A stretch of 64,000 bases of DNA from Phyllobacterium sp. 628 (GCF_014189505.1 NZ_CP050303.1:248001-312000), one strand, 5' to 3'; numbered from the stretch's first letter, positions 26,354-35,318 are shown. Made by a program: numbers and translations. The notes: a model not told the origin generated them from the letters alone.

Positions 26354-27228
26354 ATGGACCAGCCGAAATTCAGCGTCTTTCATGATGTACCGTGCGAACT
26401 TGGTGAAGGGCCTGGCTATGATCCGCTGACCAAAACTGTCTGGTGGTTCGACATCATCACAGGCAGGCTGTTTGAAAAGCCGCGAGCGGGCGGCGATGTT
26501 GCCATTCATCCGCTCGGGCAAATGGCCAGCGCTCTTGCAATTATTGATGTGGACCGGCAACTGATCTCGACCGAGACAGGCTTGTTCATTCGCAACCGCA
26601 AGACCGGCCATACAATCATGCATCAGCCGATCGAAGCGGATAATCCTCTGACCCGGTCAAACGATGCACGCGTTCATCCCGCTGGAGCTTTCTGGATCGG
26701 CACGATGGGCAAAACATCGCAAACCGGAGCCGGTTCAATTTACTGGTACCGGGAAGGGCAGTTGCGCACGCTTTTCACCGGCATCACCATCACCAACTCG
26801 ATCTGCTTTTCACCCGACGGGCGTATCGCTTACTTTGCCGATACGCACAAGAATACCATCTGGCGTGTGGAGACGGATCCAGAAACCGGTATGCCTGCCG
26901 GTGAACCGGTTGTGTTCTATCAGCATCGGGAAGCTGGCGGCATTGATGGCTCGGTTGTCGATGCCGATGGCAATCTATGGAATGCTTGCTGGGGGGCTCG
27001 CATATCGATGTCTATTCCCCGGATGGCAAACGCATCCGTTCCATCAAAACGCCGGTGAAACAGCCTTCTTGTCCTGCCTTTATCGATGAAGGCACGGCCA
27101 ATATGGTCATTACCACCGCCTATCACGACATGAGTGAAGCCGAGCATCTGTCAGATGCCGATGCCGGCAAAACCCTGCTGATCGAACTGGCAGGGAAGGG
27201 GCGTTTCGATCCGCCTGTCAGATTGTAG
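26354..27228 (+). pseudogene. SMP-30/gluconolactonase-family sugar lactonase gene with single-base frameshift
   Basis: The first frame (26354 on) gives a normal SMP-30 beta-propeller start, CELGEGPGYDPLTKTVWWFD, then NDARVHPAGAFWIGTMG and FSPDGRIAYFADT. After GNLWNACWG it turns into junk. The other frame resumes with GSHIDVYSPDGKRIRSIKTP and ends at 27228. Adding one G to the GGGGGG run at 26991-26996 yields 291 residues, the family's usual size. The enzyme would open the lactone made by the SDR dehydrogenase. Metal-binding residues (Glu in ELGEG, Asn/Asp in NDAR and the DG of GIDGSVVDADG) are present. The homopolymer position makes sequencing error likely. Confidence 0.87.
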
Positions 27229-27235
27229 TTTTTAA

Positions 27236-27260
27236 GGAACCATTTTTCCAGGCTCCCGTT
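27236..27260 (+). promoter_or_regulatory. candidate EcfG-type (general stress) promoter for the DUF892 gene
   Basis: GGAAC at 27236-27240 and CGTT at 27257-27260 are separated by 16 bases, matching the alphaproteobacterial EcfG sigma factor consensus (GGAAC-N16/17-CGTT). The next gene downstream encodes a DUF892 protein, a family commonly found in the EcfG general stress regulon. The distance to its start (about 120 bases) leaves a normal leader. Confidence 0.7.
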
Positions 27261-27381
27261 ATTCCTCTGTGATCGAATGATCAGCCGCTTGGAGCGGCGT
27301 ACGACATCATCAACGAAGCGGTCTGTTGCGCTGGCATCCTGCTGGTGAAGGCGTAACCGTATTCAAAATCAGGAGGCAGAC

Positions 27382-27885
27382 ATGGGTTTCTTTTCGAAGG
27401 ACATCAAGACAATGGACGACCTGTTCGTCCATACGCTGCGCGACATTTACTATGCGGAAAACCAGATCGTTAAAGCTTTGCCCGAGATGATCGACAAGGC
27501 GACCGATCAAGCCCTGAAAGAAGGTTTTGAACGCCACCTGCAGGAAACCCATGTACAGGTTGAAAGACTTGAAGAAGTCTTCAAGCTGCATGGAGTTGAT
27601 GTAAAAGGCGTGAACTGCCCGGCCATTGACGGTATTCTTGAGGAAGCGGACGAAGTCAGCGGCGAGGTTGACAATGATCAGGTACTCGATGCCGCACTGA
27701 TTGCTTCGGCGCAAGCTGTCGAGCACTACGAAATTACCCGTTATGGCACATTGATCGCCTGGGCAAAGCAGCTTGGCCGCAACGATTGCGCAGCTCTGCT
27801 TGAAAAGAACCTTCAGGAAGAAATGAAGACCGACAAGGCATTAACAAGCATGGCACAGACGCGCGTCAATGCCGCTGCCGCTTGA
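27382..27885 (+). CDS. ferritin-like DUF892 (YciF-type) stress protein
   Basis: 167 residues, DUF892/YciF family, predicted four-helix ferritin-like bundle. Typical features are DLFVHTLRDIYYAENQIVKALPEM at the N-terminus (Asp/Tyr/Glu metal region), LQETHVQVERLEEVF and AVEHYEITRYGTL. These proteins are induced by osmotic and oxidative stress; the biochemical role is unknown. The ATG follows AGGAGG closely. An EcfG-like promoter lies upstream and a terminator (27900-27935) lies just downstream, so it appears to be monocistronic. Confidence 0.92.
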   Translation: MGFFSKDIKTMDDLFVHTLRDIYYAENQIVKALPEMIDKATDQALKEGFERHLQETHVQVERLEEVFKLHGVDVKGVNCPAIDGILEEADEVSGEVDNDQVLDAALIASAQAVEHYEITRYGTLIAWAKQLGRNDCAALLEKNLQEEMKTDKALTSMAQTRVNAAAA

Positions 27886-27899
27886 TAAAGCAATTCCGT

Positions 27900-27935
27900 C
27901 AAACCCCGTATCTCAGATGCGGGGTTTGCCTTTTC
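27900..27935 (+). terminator. rho-independent terminator after the DUF892 gene
   Basis: AAACCCCGTATC pairs with GATGCGGGGTTT (one T-G pair) across a 3-base loop, followed by a short pyrimidine run GCCTTTTC. Confidence 0.85.
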
Positions 27936-27951
27936 TGAAAGGAGAGTGGAA

Positions 27952-28089
27952 ATGACCAGAAGAATAGATGCGCAGGACGCCAAACAGGGCAAAACCGGTT
28001 ACCCGGTTCTGGCCATGCTTATTGTATCACTCGGACTCACCTTTCTTGTCTGGTTGGCAGTCGAAGTTTACGGGCAGTGGATTTCTTGA
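27952..28089 (+). CDS. small single-span membrane protein (45 residues)
   Basis: A short frame begins at ATG 27952, eight bases after a strong GGAGAG ribosome site, and ends at TGA 28087-28089. The product has a charged, Gln/Lys-rich N-terminus (TRRIDAQDAKQGKTG) and one hydrophobic helix of about 20 residues (VLAMLIVSLGLTFLVWLAV), then a short tail VYGQWIS. The pattern resembles small conserved hypothetical membrane proteins of rhizobia found near stress genes. The function is unknown. It lies directly after the terminator of the DUF892 gene, so it may be expressed by readthrough or from its own promoter. Confidence 0.7.
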   Translation: MTRRIDAQDAKQGKTGYPVLAMLIVSLGLTFLVWLAVEVYGQWIS

Positions 28090-28295
28090 AGAATGCCACA
28101 ATGATGCACACTTGGTCTCATTGGATATTACAACCTTAAGATGAAGACCGGCGAGTTCATGTCTATCTTGCAACACTCCATACGTATTGCGGCAAAATGC
28201 TACGAATGACGACGGAGATAGTTGACAATGGCAGTAAAGCGGCCAATCAGGCTGTGGCATAACCACGACTCTGAATTGATCGAAAGATTTGCCAG

Positions 28296-29777
28296 ATGGA
28301 CAAGTTGGAATTGCATCACGACGCAACAGACGCCTTTGATCTTGCTCCTATCTCCTTATGGCTGGAGGATTTCAGCGAAGTCCGCAAGCTCTTTGATGCC
28401 TTACGGCAAACGGGAATTGAAGACATCGCCGCCTATCTGCAGGAAGATGAGAACCGTGTGCGTGAATGCGCCCGGTTGATCCGGGTTCTCAAGGTCAACA
28501 AAAAGACGCTTTCGCTGTTCGAAGCGGCTGATTTCAATGTGCTCATCAGCAATCTGGCAGAGATTTTTCGCGGTGACATGCTGCATACCCATGTTCAGGA
28601 ACTGGCGCAGCTTTGGTCTGGCAGCAACGAGTTTTCAAGCAATACCGTCAATTACACTTTGACCGGCAAACGGCTGGATATCCAGCTGCGCGGCACCATT
28701 CTGCCAGGATATGAAAGCTCATGGGAAAAAGTCCTCATCTCCATCGAGGACGTCACCGAGCGTGAAGACGCGCGGCGTCAACAGGCGGAAAGCCGGCGTT
28801 ACGCGGAGGGGCTTTTTGAACATTCGCCCGTCTCGCTCTGGGTTGAGGATTTCAGCAAAATCAAACTGCTGCTGGATGGGTTGAAAGACCGCGGTATTGA
28901 AGATTTTCGCGTTTTCACCGACGTTCATCCGGAATTCGTCCGGCAGTGCGCGAGCGAAATTCGTGTCATCGATATCAACCGCGAAACGCTGAAACTGTTT
29001 CATGCACCTGATAAGATGACCTTGCTGCGGCGGCTCCCTGATGTTTTCAAAGACGAAATGAACATCCATTTCCGGGAGCAGCTGATCGATCTGTGGAATG
29101 GCAAGCTGTTTCATCAGCGCGAAACGGTCAACTATGCGCTTGATGGTTCGGAGCGTCATGTGCTGCTGCAGTTCTCGGTGCTGCCGGGACATGAGGCCGA
29201 CTGGTCACTCGTGCAGATATCCCTCACGGATATTACCGCACGCAAAAAAGCCGAAGCCTATCTGGAATATCTTGGCAAACATGATGTGCTGACACGGTTG
29301 CACAACCGCGCCTTTTACGTTGATGAATTGAACCGGCTTGAACGGCGTGAATTCTTTCCAGTGTCCATCATCATACTCGACCTGAATGGGCTGAAGACAA
29401 CCAATGATCAATGGGGCCATGGCGTCGGCGACAGCCTGTTGCGCCGGGCGGGCGAAATACTGAGCGAAGCGGTCAAGCCGCCGCACTATGCCGCGCGCAT
29501 CGGCGGCGACGAATTTGCCGTTCTTCTGCCAGCTGTGGACGAGACGGGCGCAATGACTGTCGTGGAAGAGATCGCCAGCCTCATCGAGATCAACAACCAG
29601 TACTACTCCAACATTCCACTGAGCTTCTCAGTCGGCTGGGCCACGAGTGGTGTTGGAGAAAAGCTGGAAGCGGTTGCCAAGCGCGCTGATCTGGCAATGT
29701 ATCAGGACAAGCGCTTGCGCTATTCAACCGGCGAAAACGGCTGGCGTAAAGGTACCGTTCCAAGCGAGACAAACTAA
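28296..29777 (+). CDS. diguanylate cyclase with two tandem PAS-like sensor domains
   Basis: 493 residues, no membrane segments, so cytoplasmic. Two related sensor repeats are visible, starting at APISLWLEDFSEVRKLFDAL (about residue 17) and SPVSLWVEDFSKIKLLLDGL (about 176). The GGDEF domain starts near HDVLTRLHNRAFY. The active-site motif GGDEF is intact at 403-407, and the metal Asp and turn ILDLNGLKTTND are conserved. It should make cyclic di-GMP from GTP. No RxxD inhibitory site precedes GGDEF, so product feedback at that site is probably absent. It is a stand-alone gene; the signal sensed by the PAS repeats is unknown. Confidence 0.92.
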   Translation: MDKLELHHDATDAFDLAPISLWLEDFSEVRKLFDALRQTGIEDIAAYLQEDENRVRECARLIRVLKVNKKTLSLFEAADFNVLISNLAEIFRGDMLHTHVQELAQLWSGSNEFSSNTVNYTLTGKRLDIQLRGTILPGYESSWEKVLISIEDVTEREDARRQQAESRRYAEGLFEHSPVSLWVEDFSKIKLLLDGLKDRGIEDFRVFTDVHPEFVRQCASEIRVIDINRETLKLFHAPDKMTLLRRLPDVFKDEMNIHFREQLIDLWNGKLFHQRETVNYALDGSERHVLLQFSVLPGHEADWSLVQISLTDITARKKAEAYLEYLGKHDVLTRLHNRAFYVDELNRLERREFFPVSIIILDLNGLKTTNDQWGHGVGDSLLRRAGEILSEAVKPPHYAARIGGDEFAVLLPAVDETGAMTVVEEIASLIEINNQYYSNIPLSFSVGWATSGVGEKLEAVAKRADLAMYQDKRLRYSTGENGWRKGTVPSETN

Positions 29778-29802
29778 GAGGACGGCACTGCAATTCAAGC
29801 CA

Positions 29803-29825
29803 AAATCCCCATTTTACTGGGGTTT
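29803..29825 (+). terminator. terminator after the diguanylate cyclase gene
   Basis: AAATCCCC and GGGGTTT pair around an 8-base A+T-rich loop between two convergent genes. There is only a short T tract, so it may act in both directions weakly. Confidence 0.6.
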
Positions 29826-29941
29826 GAAGGATATATCTCAGTTCCATAACTACTCTTATGCAACTTTTATGGCGCCGGTGGGTGGGTTCTATTCCGAAGT
29901 GCAACACGTCTCCCGGCTGGCCGAAAAATGCCCCTCTGGTT

Positions 29942-30715
29942 TCAAATCCCCTCACCGTGCGTATGGCCTTCATGCGTCAGGGTCGCAATGAAGCGTTTTG
30001 TCCGCTCCTGTTTCGGCTGCGTGAAGATATCGTGCGATGTTCCGGTTTCGACGATGATACCGCCGTCCAACACAATGACCTCATTGGCGATGCGCGATGC
30101 CAGCCGCAGATCGTGTGTGGCCATGACCATGGTCGTGCCTTCGCGCGCAAGCTGTGCCAGCACATCAACGACTTCGCCTGAGAGTTCCGGATCAAGCGCC
30201 GATGTCGGTTCATCGCAAAGCAGGATTTTCGGCGACGGTGCCAATGCCCGTGCAATCGCCACGCGCTGCTGCTGACCGCCGGAAAGCGTTGATGGCCAAA
30301 CCTCCGCCTTGTGCGCCAGTCCCACCTTGTCAAGCAGCATCATGGCGCGTTCCCGTGCCTTTTCTTTCGGCCATTTCAGGACAGTGGTCAGCCCTTCCGT
30401 CACATTCTCAATGACGGTGCGATGGGGAAACAACTGAAAGTTCTGGAACACCATTCCGCTGTGCCGGCGGACCGATTGAATGGCTTTGGTCGTCACCTTG
30501 ACGCCGGGCTGAAACTCCAGCCTGTCGCCGTCAATCTCGACAGAACCGGCCGTTGGAATTTCAAGCAGGTTCATGCAGCGGAGCAGCGTGCTCTTGCCGC
30601 CGCCCGATGGCCCGACAAGCGCCATGACGGACCCCTCGGCAATGCTCAGCGAGACATTTTTGAGGACCGTAAGATCGCCGAAGCGCTTCTCGATATTCTT
30701 CAGCTCAATCATCAT
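29942..30715 (-). CDS. amino-acid ABC transporter ATP-binding protein (cystine-type)
   Basis: 257 residues, PAAT-family ATPase like GlnQ/TcyN. Walker A GPSGGGKST, Q-loop MVFQNFQLFPH, signature LSGGQQQRVAIARAL, Walker B ILLCDEPTSALD and switch His in MATHDLRLA. It energises the adjacent permease. Its start (ATG at 30715) overlaps the permease stop by 4 bases. The C-terminal tail after FIATLTHEG is short and His-containing (HTHGEGI), and is not part of the conserved fold. Confidence 0.93.
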   Translation of the reverse strand: MMIELKNIEKRFGDLTVLKNVSLSIAEGSVMALVGPSGGGKSTLLRCMNLLEIPTAGSVEIDGDRLEFQPGVKVTTKAIQSVRRHSGMVFQNFQLFPHRTVIENVTEGLTTVLKWPKEKARERAMMLLDKVGLAHKAEVWPSTLSGGQQQRVAIARALAPSPKILLCDEPTSALDPELSGEVVDVLAQLAREGTTMVMATHDLRLASRIANEVIVLDGGIIVETGTSHDIFTQPKQERTKRFIATLTHEGHTHGEGI

Positions 30716-31428
30716 GACCGTGCCTCCAGGAAACCGCCATACCGGTTGAGACGAACTTCAAGCCGTGCCTGCAAGGACGACAGCACCGAACTCAGGATCA
30801 GATAGATAATCGCAGCCTCCACATAAAGGATCAGCGGTTCATAGGTTGTCGCGACAATGCGCTGCGCCGCCTGAAACATTTCAGGCACGGTGATCGCTGC
30901 AGCCAGTGATGTATCCTTGACCAGTGAAATGAAGGTGTTTGACAGGGGCGGCACTGCAACCCGCGCTGCCTGCGGCAGGATCGTGCGGCGCATCGCCTGG
31001 GACCAGGTCATCCCGATGGAATAGGCTGCCTCCCACTGCCCGCGCGGCACCGACGAAATAACAGCGCGCAGGATTTCCGATGTATAGGCGCCGATATTCA
31101 GGGTGAAACCAATCAGCGCAGCAGTGAACGCATCAAGGACGATGCCGACACTGGGCAGTCCGTAAAAGATGAGGAAGAGCTGGACCAGCAGCGGCGTGCC
31201 GCGAATGATCCACACATAAAACTTAACGACGGCAGCAAAGGGCCACGCAGCAAACAACCGGACGAGCGCCGCGATCAGCCCAACCGCTAGCCCCAGCACA
31301 AAGGACAACAATGTCAGCGGAATGGTGAAAATCAGCCCGGCCCACAGAAGCGGCCCGAGCGATTCAAGCATAAGTTCCAGCCAATGGGACAAGGCTGTAT
31401 CTCCCTCAAAAGAAAAGGCAGGGAGCAT
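30712..31428 (-). CDS. amino-acid ABC transporter permease (cystine-type)
   Basis: 238 residues, HisM/YecS-type PAAT permease with about five membrane helices. The conserved IIRGTPLLVQLFLIFYGLP and the EAA loop QWEAAYSIGMTWSQAMRRTILPQA, read in parts, identify the family. Homologues of YecS type usually begin near the internal Met at position 20 (MLESLGPLL), so the true start could be 31371 instead of 31428. Only one permease gene is present, so the channel is presumably a homodimer, as for the YecS cystine system. Confidence 0.9.
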   Translation of the reverse strand: MLPAFSFEGDTALSHWLELMLESLGPLLWAGLIFTIPLTLLSFVLGLAVGLIAALVRLFAAWPFAAVVKFYVWIIRGTPLLVQLFLIFYGLPSVGIVLDAFTAALIGFTLNIGAYTSEILRAVISSVPRGQWEAAYSIGMTWSQAMRRTILPQAARVAVPPLSNTFISLVKDTSLAAAITVPEMFQAAQRIVATTYEPLILYVEAAIIYLILSSVLSSLQARLEVRLNRYGGFLEARS

Positions 31429-31476
31429 GATCCCCCTGCCCTGTTAGAGCGCACTTTTTTCCGGGCGTAAACCGTC

Positions 31477-32262
31477 TTACTTCGATACGTCCTGACCGAA
31501 ATACTTGTCAGCGATCTGCTTGTACGTTCCATCAGCCTTGATGTTTTCCAGCGCCTTGTTGATGGCAGCCAGCAGATCCGGCTCACCCTTGCGGATAATG
31601 ATACCGGAGAAATCGGCATTCTCCTGCGTCGCAGCGATCTTCACATTGGCATCGGGCTTGTGCTTCTTGAAATCAAGGAACGACAAGCTGTCATTGACAG
31701 TCGCATCGGCGCGACCGCTGAGCAGCAGCTGGATCGACTGGTCAAAGCCGTCGGTTCCGACAAGTTCCGCACCATTGCTCTGGGCGATCTTGCCGAAATT
31801 GCTGGACAGTGACTGGGCCGATTTTTTGCCCTTGAGGTCCGCGAAAGACTTGATATCGGCGTTGTCACCCTTGGTGATCAGCACGGCCTTCGACGCAATG
31901 TAGGGCTCGGAGAAATCATACTTCGCCTTGCGCGCATCGGTGATGCCGACCTGATTGATAACAGTGTCATAGCGCTTGGCATCGAGACCGGCGATCAGAC
32001 CATCCCACTTGCCTTCAAGAAACTCGGCCTTGACGCCAAGGTTCTTGGCAACGGCCTCACCAATTTCCACATCGAAACCGACGAGCTTGCCCGCCGTATC
32101 GTGATAGGTGAATGGCGCATAGGTGCCTTCCGTGCCAATCTTCAGCACGCCAGCTGTCTTGATCTGTTCCAGATTCGACTGCGCCTGCGCCTGGGTTTGG
32201 ACGGGTAAGAGAGCGAGAGCCTGCAGGGCGCCGACAACAACAAGAGATTTGAGCCAGTTCAT
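31477..32262 (-). CDS. amino-acid ABC transporter binding protein (cystine-type)
   Basis: 261 residues, family 3 solute-binding protein of the FliY/TcyA cystine group. Signal peptide WLKSLVVVGALQALALLPV then QTQAQAQ. The mature protein begins LEQIKTAGVLKIGTEGTYAPFTYHD, the standard family start, and has the VINQVGITDARKAKYDFSEPY motif. The start at 32262 is chosen because an upstream in-frame start at 32343 would add 27 residues in front of the signal peptide. It is the first gene of a leftward three-gene operon with permease and ATPase. Cystine is a family-based guess; other polar amino acids are possible. Confidence 0.9.
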   Translation of the reverse strand: MNWLKSLVVVGALQALALLPVQTQAQAQSNLEQIKTAGVLKIGTEGTYAPFTYHDTAGKLVGFDVEIGEAVAKNLGVKAEFLEGKWDGLIAGLDAKRYDTVINQVGITDARKAKYDFSEPYIASKAVLITKGDNADIKSFADLKGKKSAQSLSSNFGKIAQSNGAELVGTDGFDQSIQLLLSGRADATVNDSLSFLDFKKHKPDANVKIAATQENADFSGIIIRKGEPDLLAAINKALENIKADGTYKQIADKYFGQDVSK

Positions 32263-32446
32263 TTGTTTGTTTCCATCCAGAGTTTCTGAGCCTTTCGGCG
32301 AATGATTGGAAAATGTCACTTTGTATTGACCGTGCATAGGCACTATTCGCAGTCATAAGACGCGAAATTGTGAATTTAATACCATAAACTGGCAGAACAA
32401 AGAAAAATAATTCCTCGCCTTTGCGCGTGGAAAACCAGCTGTCCGG
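32263..32446. other. promoter gap upstream of the cystine-type transporter
   Basis: 184 bases, A+T rich between about 32340 and 32420. It lies downstream of the CUT1 ATPase gene and upstream of the amino-acid binding-protein gene, all leftward, so it should contain a terminator for the first and a promoter for the second. No clear hairpin with T-run is visible. Confidence 0.35.
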
Positions 32447-33526
32447 TCAGGCCTTCGGCTCGATCCTTTGGCCTGTTGCCGGATTGAAGACGTGCACATC
32501 GCTGGCCTTGATTCCAATGCCCATTGTATCCCCCGGCTTACGGTCAGTGCGGCCCATGGCATAGATACAAACCTGCAAATCGGCGAGCTTGGTATAAAAC
32601 TGGGTAGAAAGGCCCAAGGGCTCGATGACCTCGATCCTTGCTTTCAACGTATCGGTACCGCCAACCTCAATGTTCTCCGGGCGAATACCAATTGTTATCC
32701 GCTCGCCATCTTCCACGGGCAACCCCGGATCGATGGCGATCGTCTGCCCATCGGTTAGTTGCGCGCCAACATTGGCGCCCATGCGATTGACCACAGCTGG
32801 CAGGAAATTCATGCCAGGCGAGCCAATGAAACCGGCCACGAAAAGATTGGCCGGGTGATCATAAAGCTCAAGCGGCGTACCGACCTGCTGGATCACACCA
32901 TCATGCATCACCACGATACGATCCGCCATGGTCATGGCTTCCACCTGATCATGGGTGACGTAGACGGACGTGGTCTTCAACTGCTGATGCAGCGCCTTGA
33001 TTTCAGTACGCATGTGTACGCGCAGCTTGGCATCCAGATTGGACAGCGGCTCGTCAAACAGAAACACTTGGGGGTCACGCACGATGGCGCGGCCCATGGC
33101 AACACGCTGACGCTGGCCGCCCGACAATTGCCGCGGCAGACGTTGCAAGAGAACATCAAGCCCGAGGCGCTTGGCTGCGGCTCCAACGCGGTCCAACACC
33201 AACTCTTTCGCCGTTTTGCGCAACATCAGGCTGAAACCCATGTTCGACGCAACGTCCATATGCGGATAAAGCGCATAGGACTGGAACACCATGGCGATAT
33301 CGCGGTCTTTCGGCGCCACGTCATTGACGACGCGTTCGCCGATGCGGATTTCGCCGGCCGATATTTCTTCAAGCCCGGCAATCATCCGCAGCAGCGTGGA
33401 CTTGCCGCAACCGGACGGGCCGACAAGCACCACAAACTCGCCATCGGCAATGGAAAGGTCCACAGCCGACAGGACGTTCATGGCGCCATAGTTTTTCTGG
33501 ACATTGGTAATGGTGACGGAAGCCAT
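32447..33526 (-). CDS. sugar (CUT1) ABC transporter ATP-binding protein, UgpC/MsmK-like
   Basis: 359 residues, one ABC domain plus the C-terminal regulatory OB-like domain of MalK/UgpC proteins. Walker A GPSGCGKST, Q-loop MVFQSYALYPHMDV, signature LSGGQRQRVAMGRAI, Walker B VFLFDEPLSNLD, and in the C-terminal domain IGIRPENIEV. The start at 33526 is used; an open frame further upstream overlaps the permease gene and reads as junk. It is the last gene of a leftward operon with a binding protein, two permeases, a PLP enzyme and a GntR regulator. Confidence 0.93.
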   Translation of the reverse strand: MASVTITNVQKNYGAMNVLSAVDLSIADGEFVVLVGPSGCGKSTLLRMIAGLEEISAGEIRIGERVVNDVAPKDRDIAMVFQSYALYPHMDVASNMGFSLMLRKTAKELVLDRVGAAAKRLGLDVLLQRLPRQLSGGQRQRVAMGRAIVRDPQVFLFDEPLSNLDAKLRVHMRTEIKALHQQLKTTSVYVTHDQVEAMTMADRIVVMHDGVIQQVGTPLELYDHPANLFVAGFIGSPGMNFLPAVVNRMGANVGAQLTDGQTIAIDPGLPVEDGERITIGIRPENIEVGGTDTLKARIEVIEPLGLSTQFYTKLADLQVCIYAMGRTDRKPGDTMGIGIKASDVHVFNPATGQRIEPKA

Positions 33527-33543
33527 GAGCTTATCTCTTTCGA

Positions 33544-34392
33544 TTATCCCTTGACGGCACCGGCAGTAAGACCGGTCACGAGGTAGCGTTGCAAGAAGCC
33601 GAAGAACAGGCAGGCGGGAATGAGCGCGAGCACCGAAGCTGCCATCATCTGCCCCCAGTCCACGGCGAATTTGCCGATGAAGGTCAAAAGACCAACGGCG
33701 AAGGTTTTCTGGCTGTCGCTGCTGATCAGCATCAGCGCGAACAGCAATTCGCTCCATGCGGCGGTAAAGACAAAGCCGAGTGTTGCACCCATGCCCGGCA
33801 GTGTCAGCGGAATGATGACCCGGCGCAGCGCCTGACTGCGGCTGCAACCGTCGATCATCGCCGCCTCTTCCAGATCTTTCGGAATGCCGTCAAAGAATGA
33901 CTGCATCAGGAAGGTGGCAAACGCGATGTTGAACGCGGTGTAAATGATAATCAGCCCGGTTAGGCTGTTGGTTAGTCCAAGCTCACCCATGATGCGGTAG
34001 ATCGGCGGAATGACCATCACCAGAGGGAATGTCTGGGTCAGGAGCAACGTCACCGCGACGGTGGTTTTGCCACGGAACGAGAAGCGCGACATGGCATAAC
34101 CGGCTGCCGATGCAATGATCGTGACCAGCACAGCTGTGATCACCGAAACAATCACGCTGTTGAGAAAATAACGCGGGAAATCCGTGGCCTGAAGGACGGT
34201 TTTATAGTTCTCCCACGTGGCCGACGATGGCCAGAGCGTGATGCCTTCCGAGTAGAGCAACGATTGCGGCGTCACCGAAATCTTCAGCGTCCAGAACAAC
34301 GGAAACAGCGCGAAAATGACATAGGCTGCGACGGCACCATAAAGGCCGATGCTGCCTAGTATGCGCGCCTTACGGGAACGGCCGGCAATCAT
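33544..34392 (-). CDS. sugar (CUT1) ABC transporter permease, MalG-type
   Basis: 282 residues, six predicted membrane helices. The EAA motif is IPKDLEEAAMIDGCSRSQALRRVIIPL, read in parts, typical of MalG/UgpE permeases. The start at 34392 (ATG) overlaps the stop of the preceding permease by 4 bases. A long upstream in-frame extension runs into that permease and is a shadow. The gene is followed after 17 bases by the ATPase. Confidence 0.93.
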   Translation of the reverse strand: MIAGRSRKARILGSIGLYGAVAAYVIFALFPLFWTLKISVTPQSLLYSEGITLWPSSATWENYKTVLQATDFPRYFLNSVIVSVITAVLVTIIASAAGYAMSRFSFRGKTTVAVTLLLTQTFPLVMVIPPIYRIMGELGLTNSLTGLIIIYTAFNIAFATFLMQSFFDGIPKDLEEAAMIDGCSRSQALRRVIIPLTLPGMGATLGFVFTAAWSELLFALMLISSDSQKTFAVGLLTFIGKFAVDWGQMMAASVLALIPACLFFGFLQRYLVTGLTAGAVKG

Positions 34393-35318
34393 GAGTACCT
34401 CACAAGCGAGCGGCGAATGCGGATGAGGACAATCGCGTAGAGGATAAGAAGCGCCAGAAGCAGCACGGCGACGGCCGAGGCATAACCCTTGTCCAGGGTC
34501 TTGAAGGCGCTGACATAGATATAGGTCGCAACGGTGTTGGTCGAACCCGCAGGACCGCCTTCGGTCATGACGTAGATGAGGTCGGCAAAGGTGGCGATCC
34601 AGATCGTGCGTAGCATGACGGTAATAGCGATTGTCGGCGCAAGGAAAGGCAGGGTGACCTTGACGAAGCGCTGCCATGGATTGGCGCCATCAATGGCTGC
34701 CGCCTCATGCAGTTCCGACGGAATGGATTTGAGCGCAGCCAGCAAAGTGATGGCGAAGAACGGCACGCCGAACCAGACATTGGCAATGATCGGCCCCCAC
34801 ATGGCAGTGGCTGGATCAGAGAGGATATTGGTTGGTTCCGATTTCAGACCGAGGGCGACAAGCCAGTGCGGCAGAGGCCCGACAATCGGATTGAACAGCC
34901 ATGCCCAGGTCAGACCAGAGAGAAAGGACGGCACGGCCCATGGCAGAAAGACAATCGCCTGCACCACCTTCTTGCCGAAAAACGGACGATCAAGCAGCAA
35001 AGCGAGGCCAAGGCCGAGAAAGAACTGCAGCACAAGACTGGCAACAGTCCACCACAGCGTATTCATCAGCGCCTGACCAAGATTGGCGTCATGCAACAGA
35101 GCCTGGTACTGGCCGAGCCCGACATATTCAGACTTGAAGGCGGAGAATTTGCGGAAAGAATAGCTGACACCGAAGATCAGCGGCACAACCAGAACGACAA
35201 GCAACAGGACAAGCGCAGGGCTGAGATAGAACCACGGCTCAAACGCAACGCTGAAGCGGCGCTTCCCCCCTCTCCCGTCACTGTGTTGCGGCACCGCCGC
35301 AGTTGATTGCATTGTCAT
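34389..35318 (-). CDS. sugar (CUT1) ABC transporter permease, MalF-type
   Basis: 309 residues, MalF/UgpA-type permease with a short soluble N-terminus and about six helices, beginning FEPWFYLSPALVLLLVVLVVP in two parts. The EAA loop is IPSELHEAAAIDGANPWQRF. The start at 35318 follows GAGGGG at a suitable distance; an in-frame start at 35411 would read through the intercistronic hairpin. It pairs with the MalG-type permease to form the channel. Confidence 0.93.
   Translation of the reverse strand: MTMQSTAAVPQHSDGRGGKRRFSVAFEPWFYLSPALVLLLVVLVVPLIFGVSYSFRKFSAFKSEYVGLGQYQALLHDANLGQALMNTLWWTVASLVLQFFLGLGLALLLDRPFFGKKVVQAIVFLPWAVPSFLSGLTWAWLFNPIVGPLPHWLVALGLKSEPTNILSDPATAMWGPIIANVWFGVPFFAITLLAALKSIPSELHEAAAIDGANPWQRFVKVTLPFLAPTIAITVMLRTIWIATFADLIYVMTEGGPAGSTNTVATYIYVSAFKTLDKGYASAVAVLLLALLILYAIVLIRIRRSLVRYS

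Noticed and set aside
28222..28479. 85-codon plus-strand frame before and overlapping the diguanylate cyclase
   Set aside because: Most of it is an out-of-frame reading of the cyclase gene; the upstream part is too short to support.
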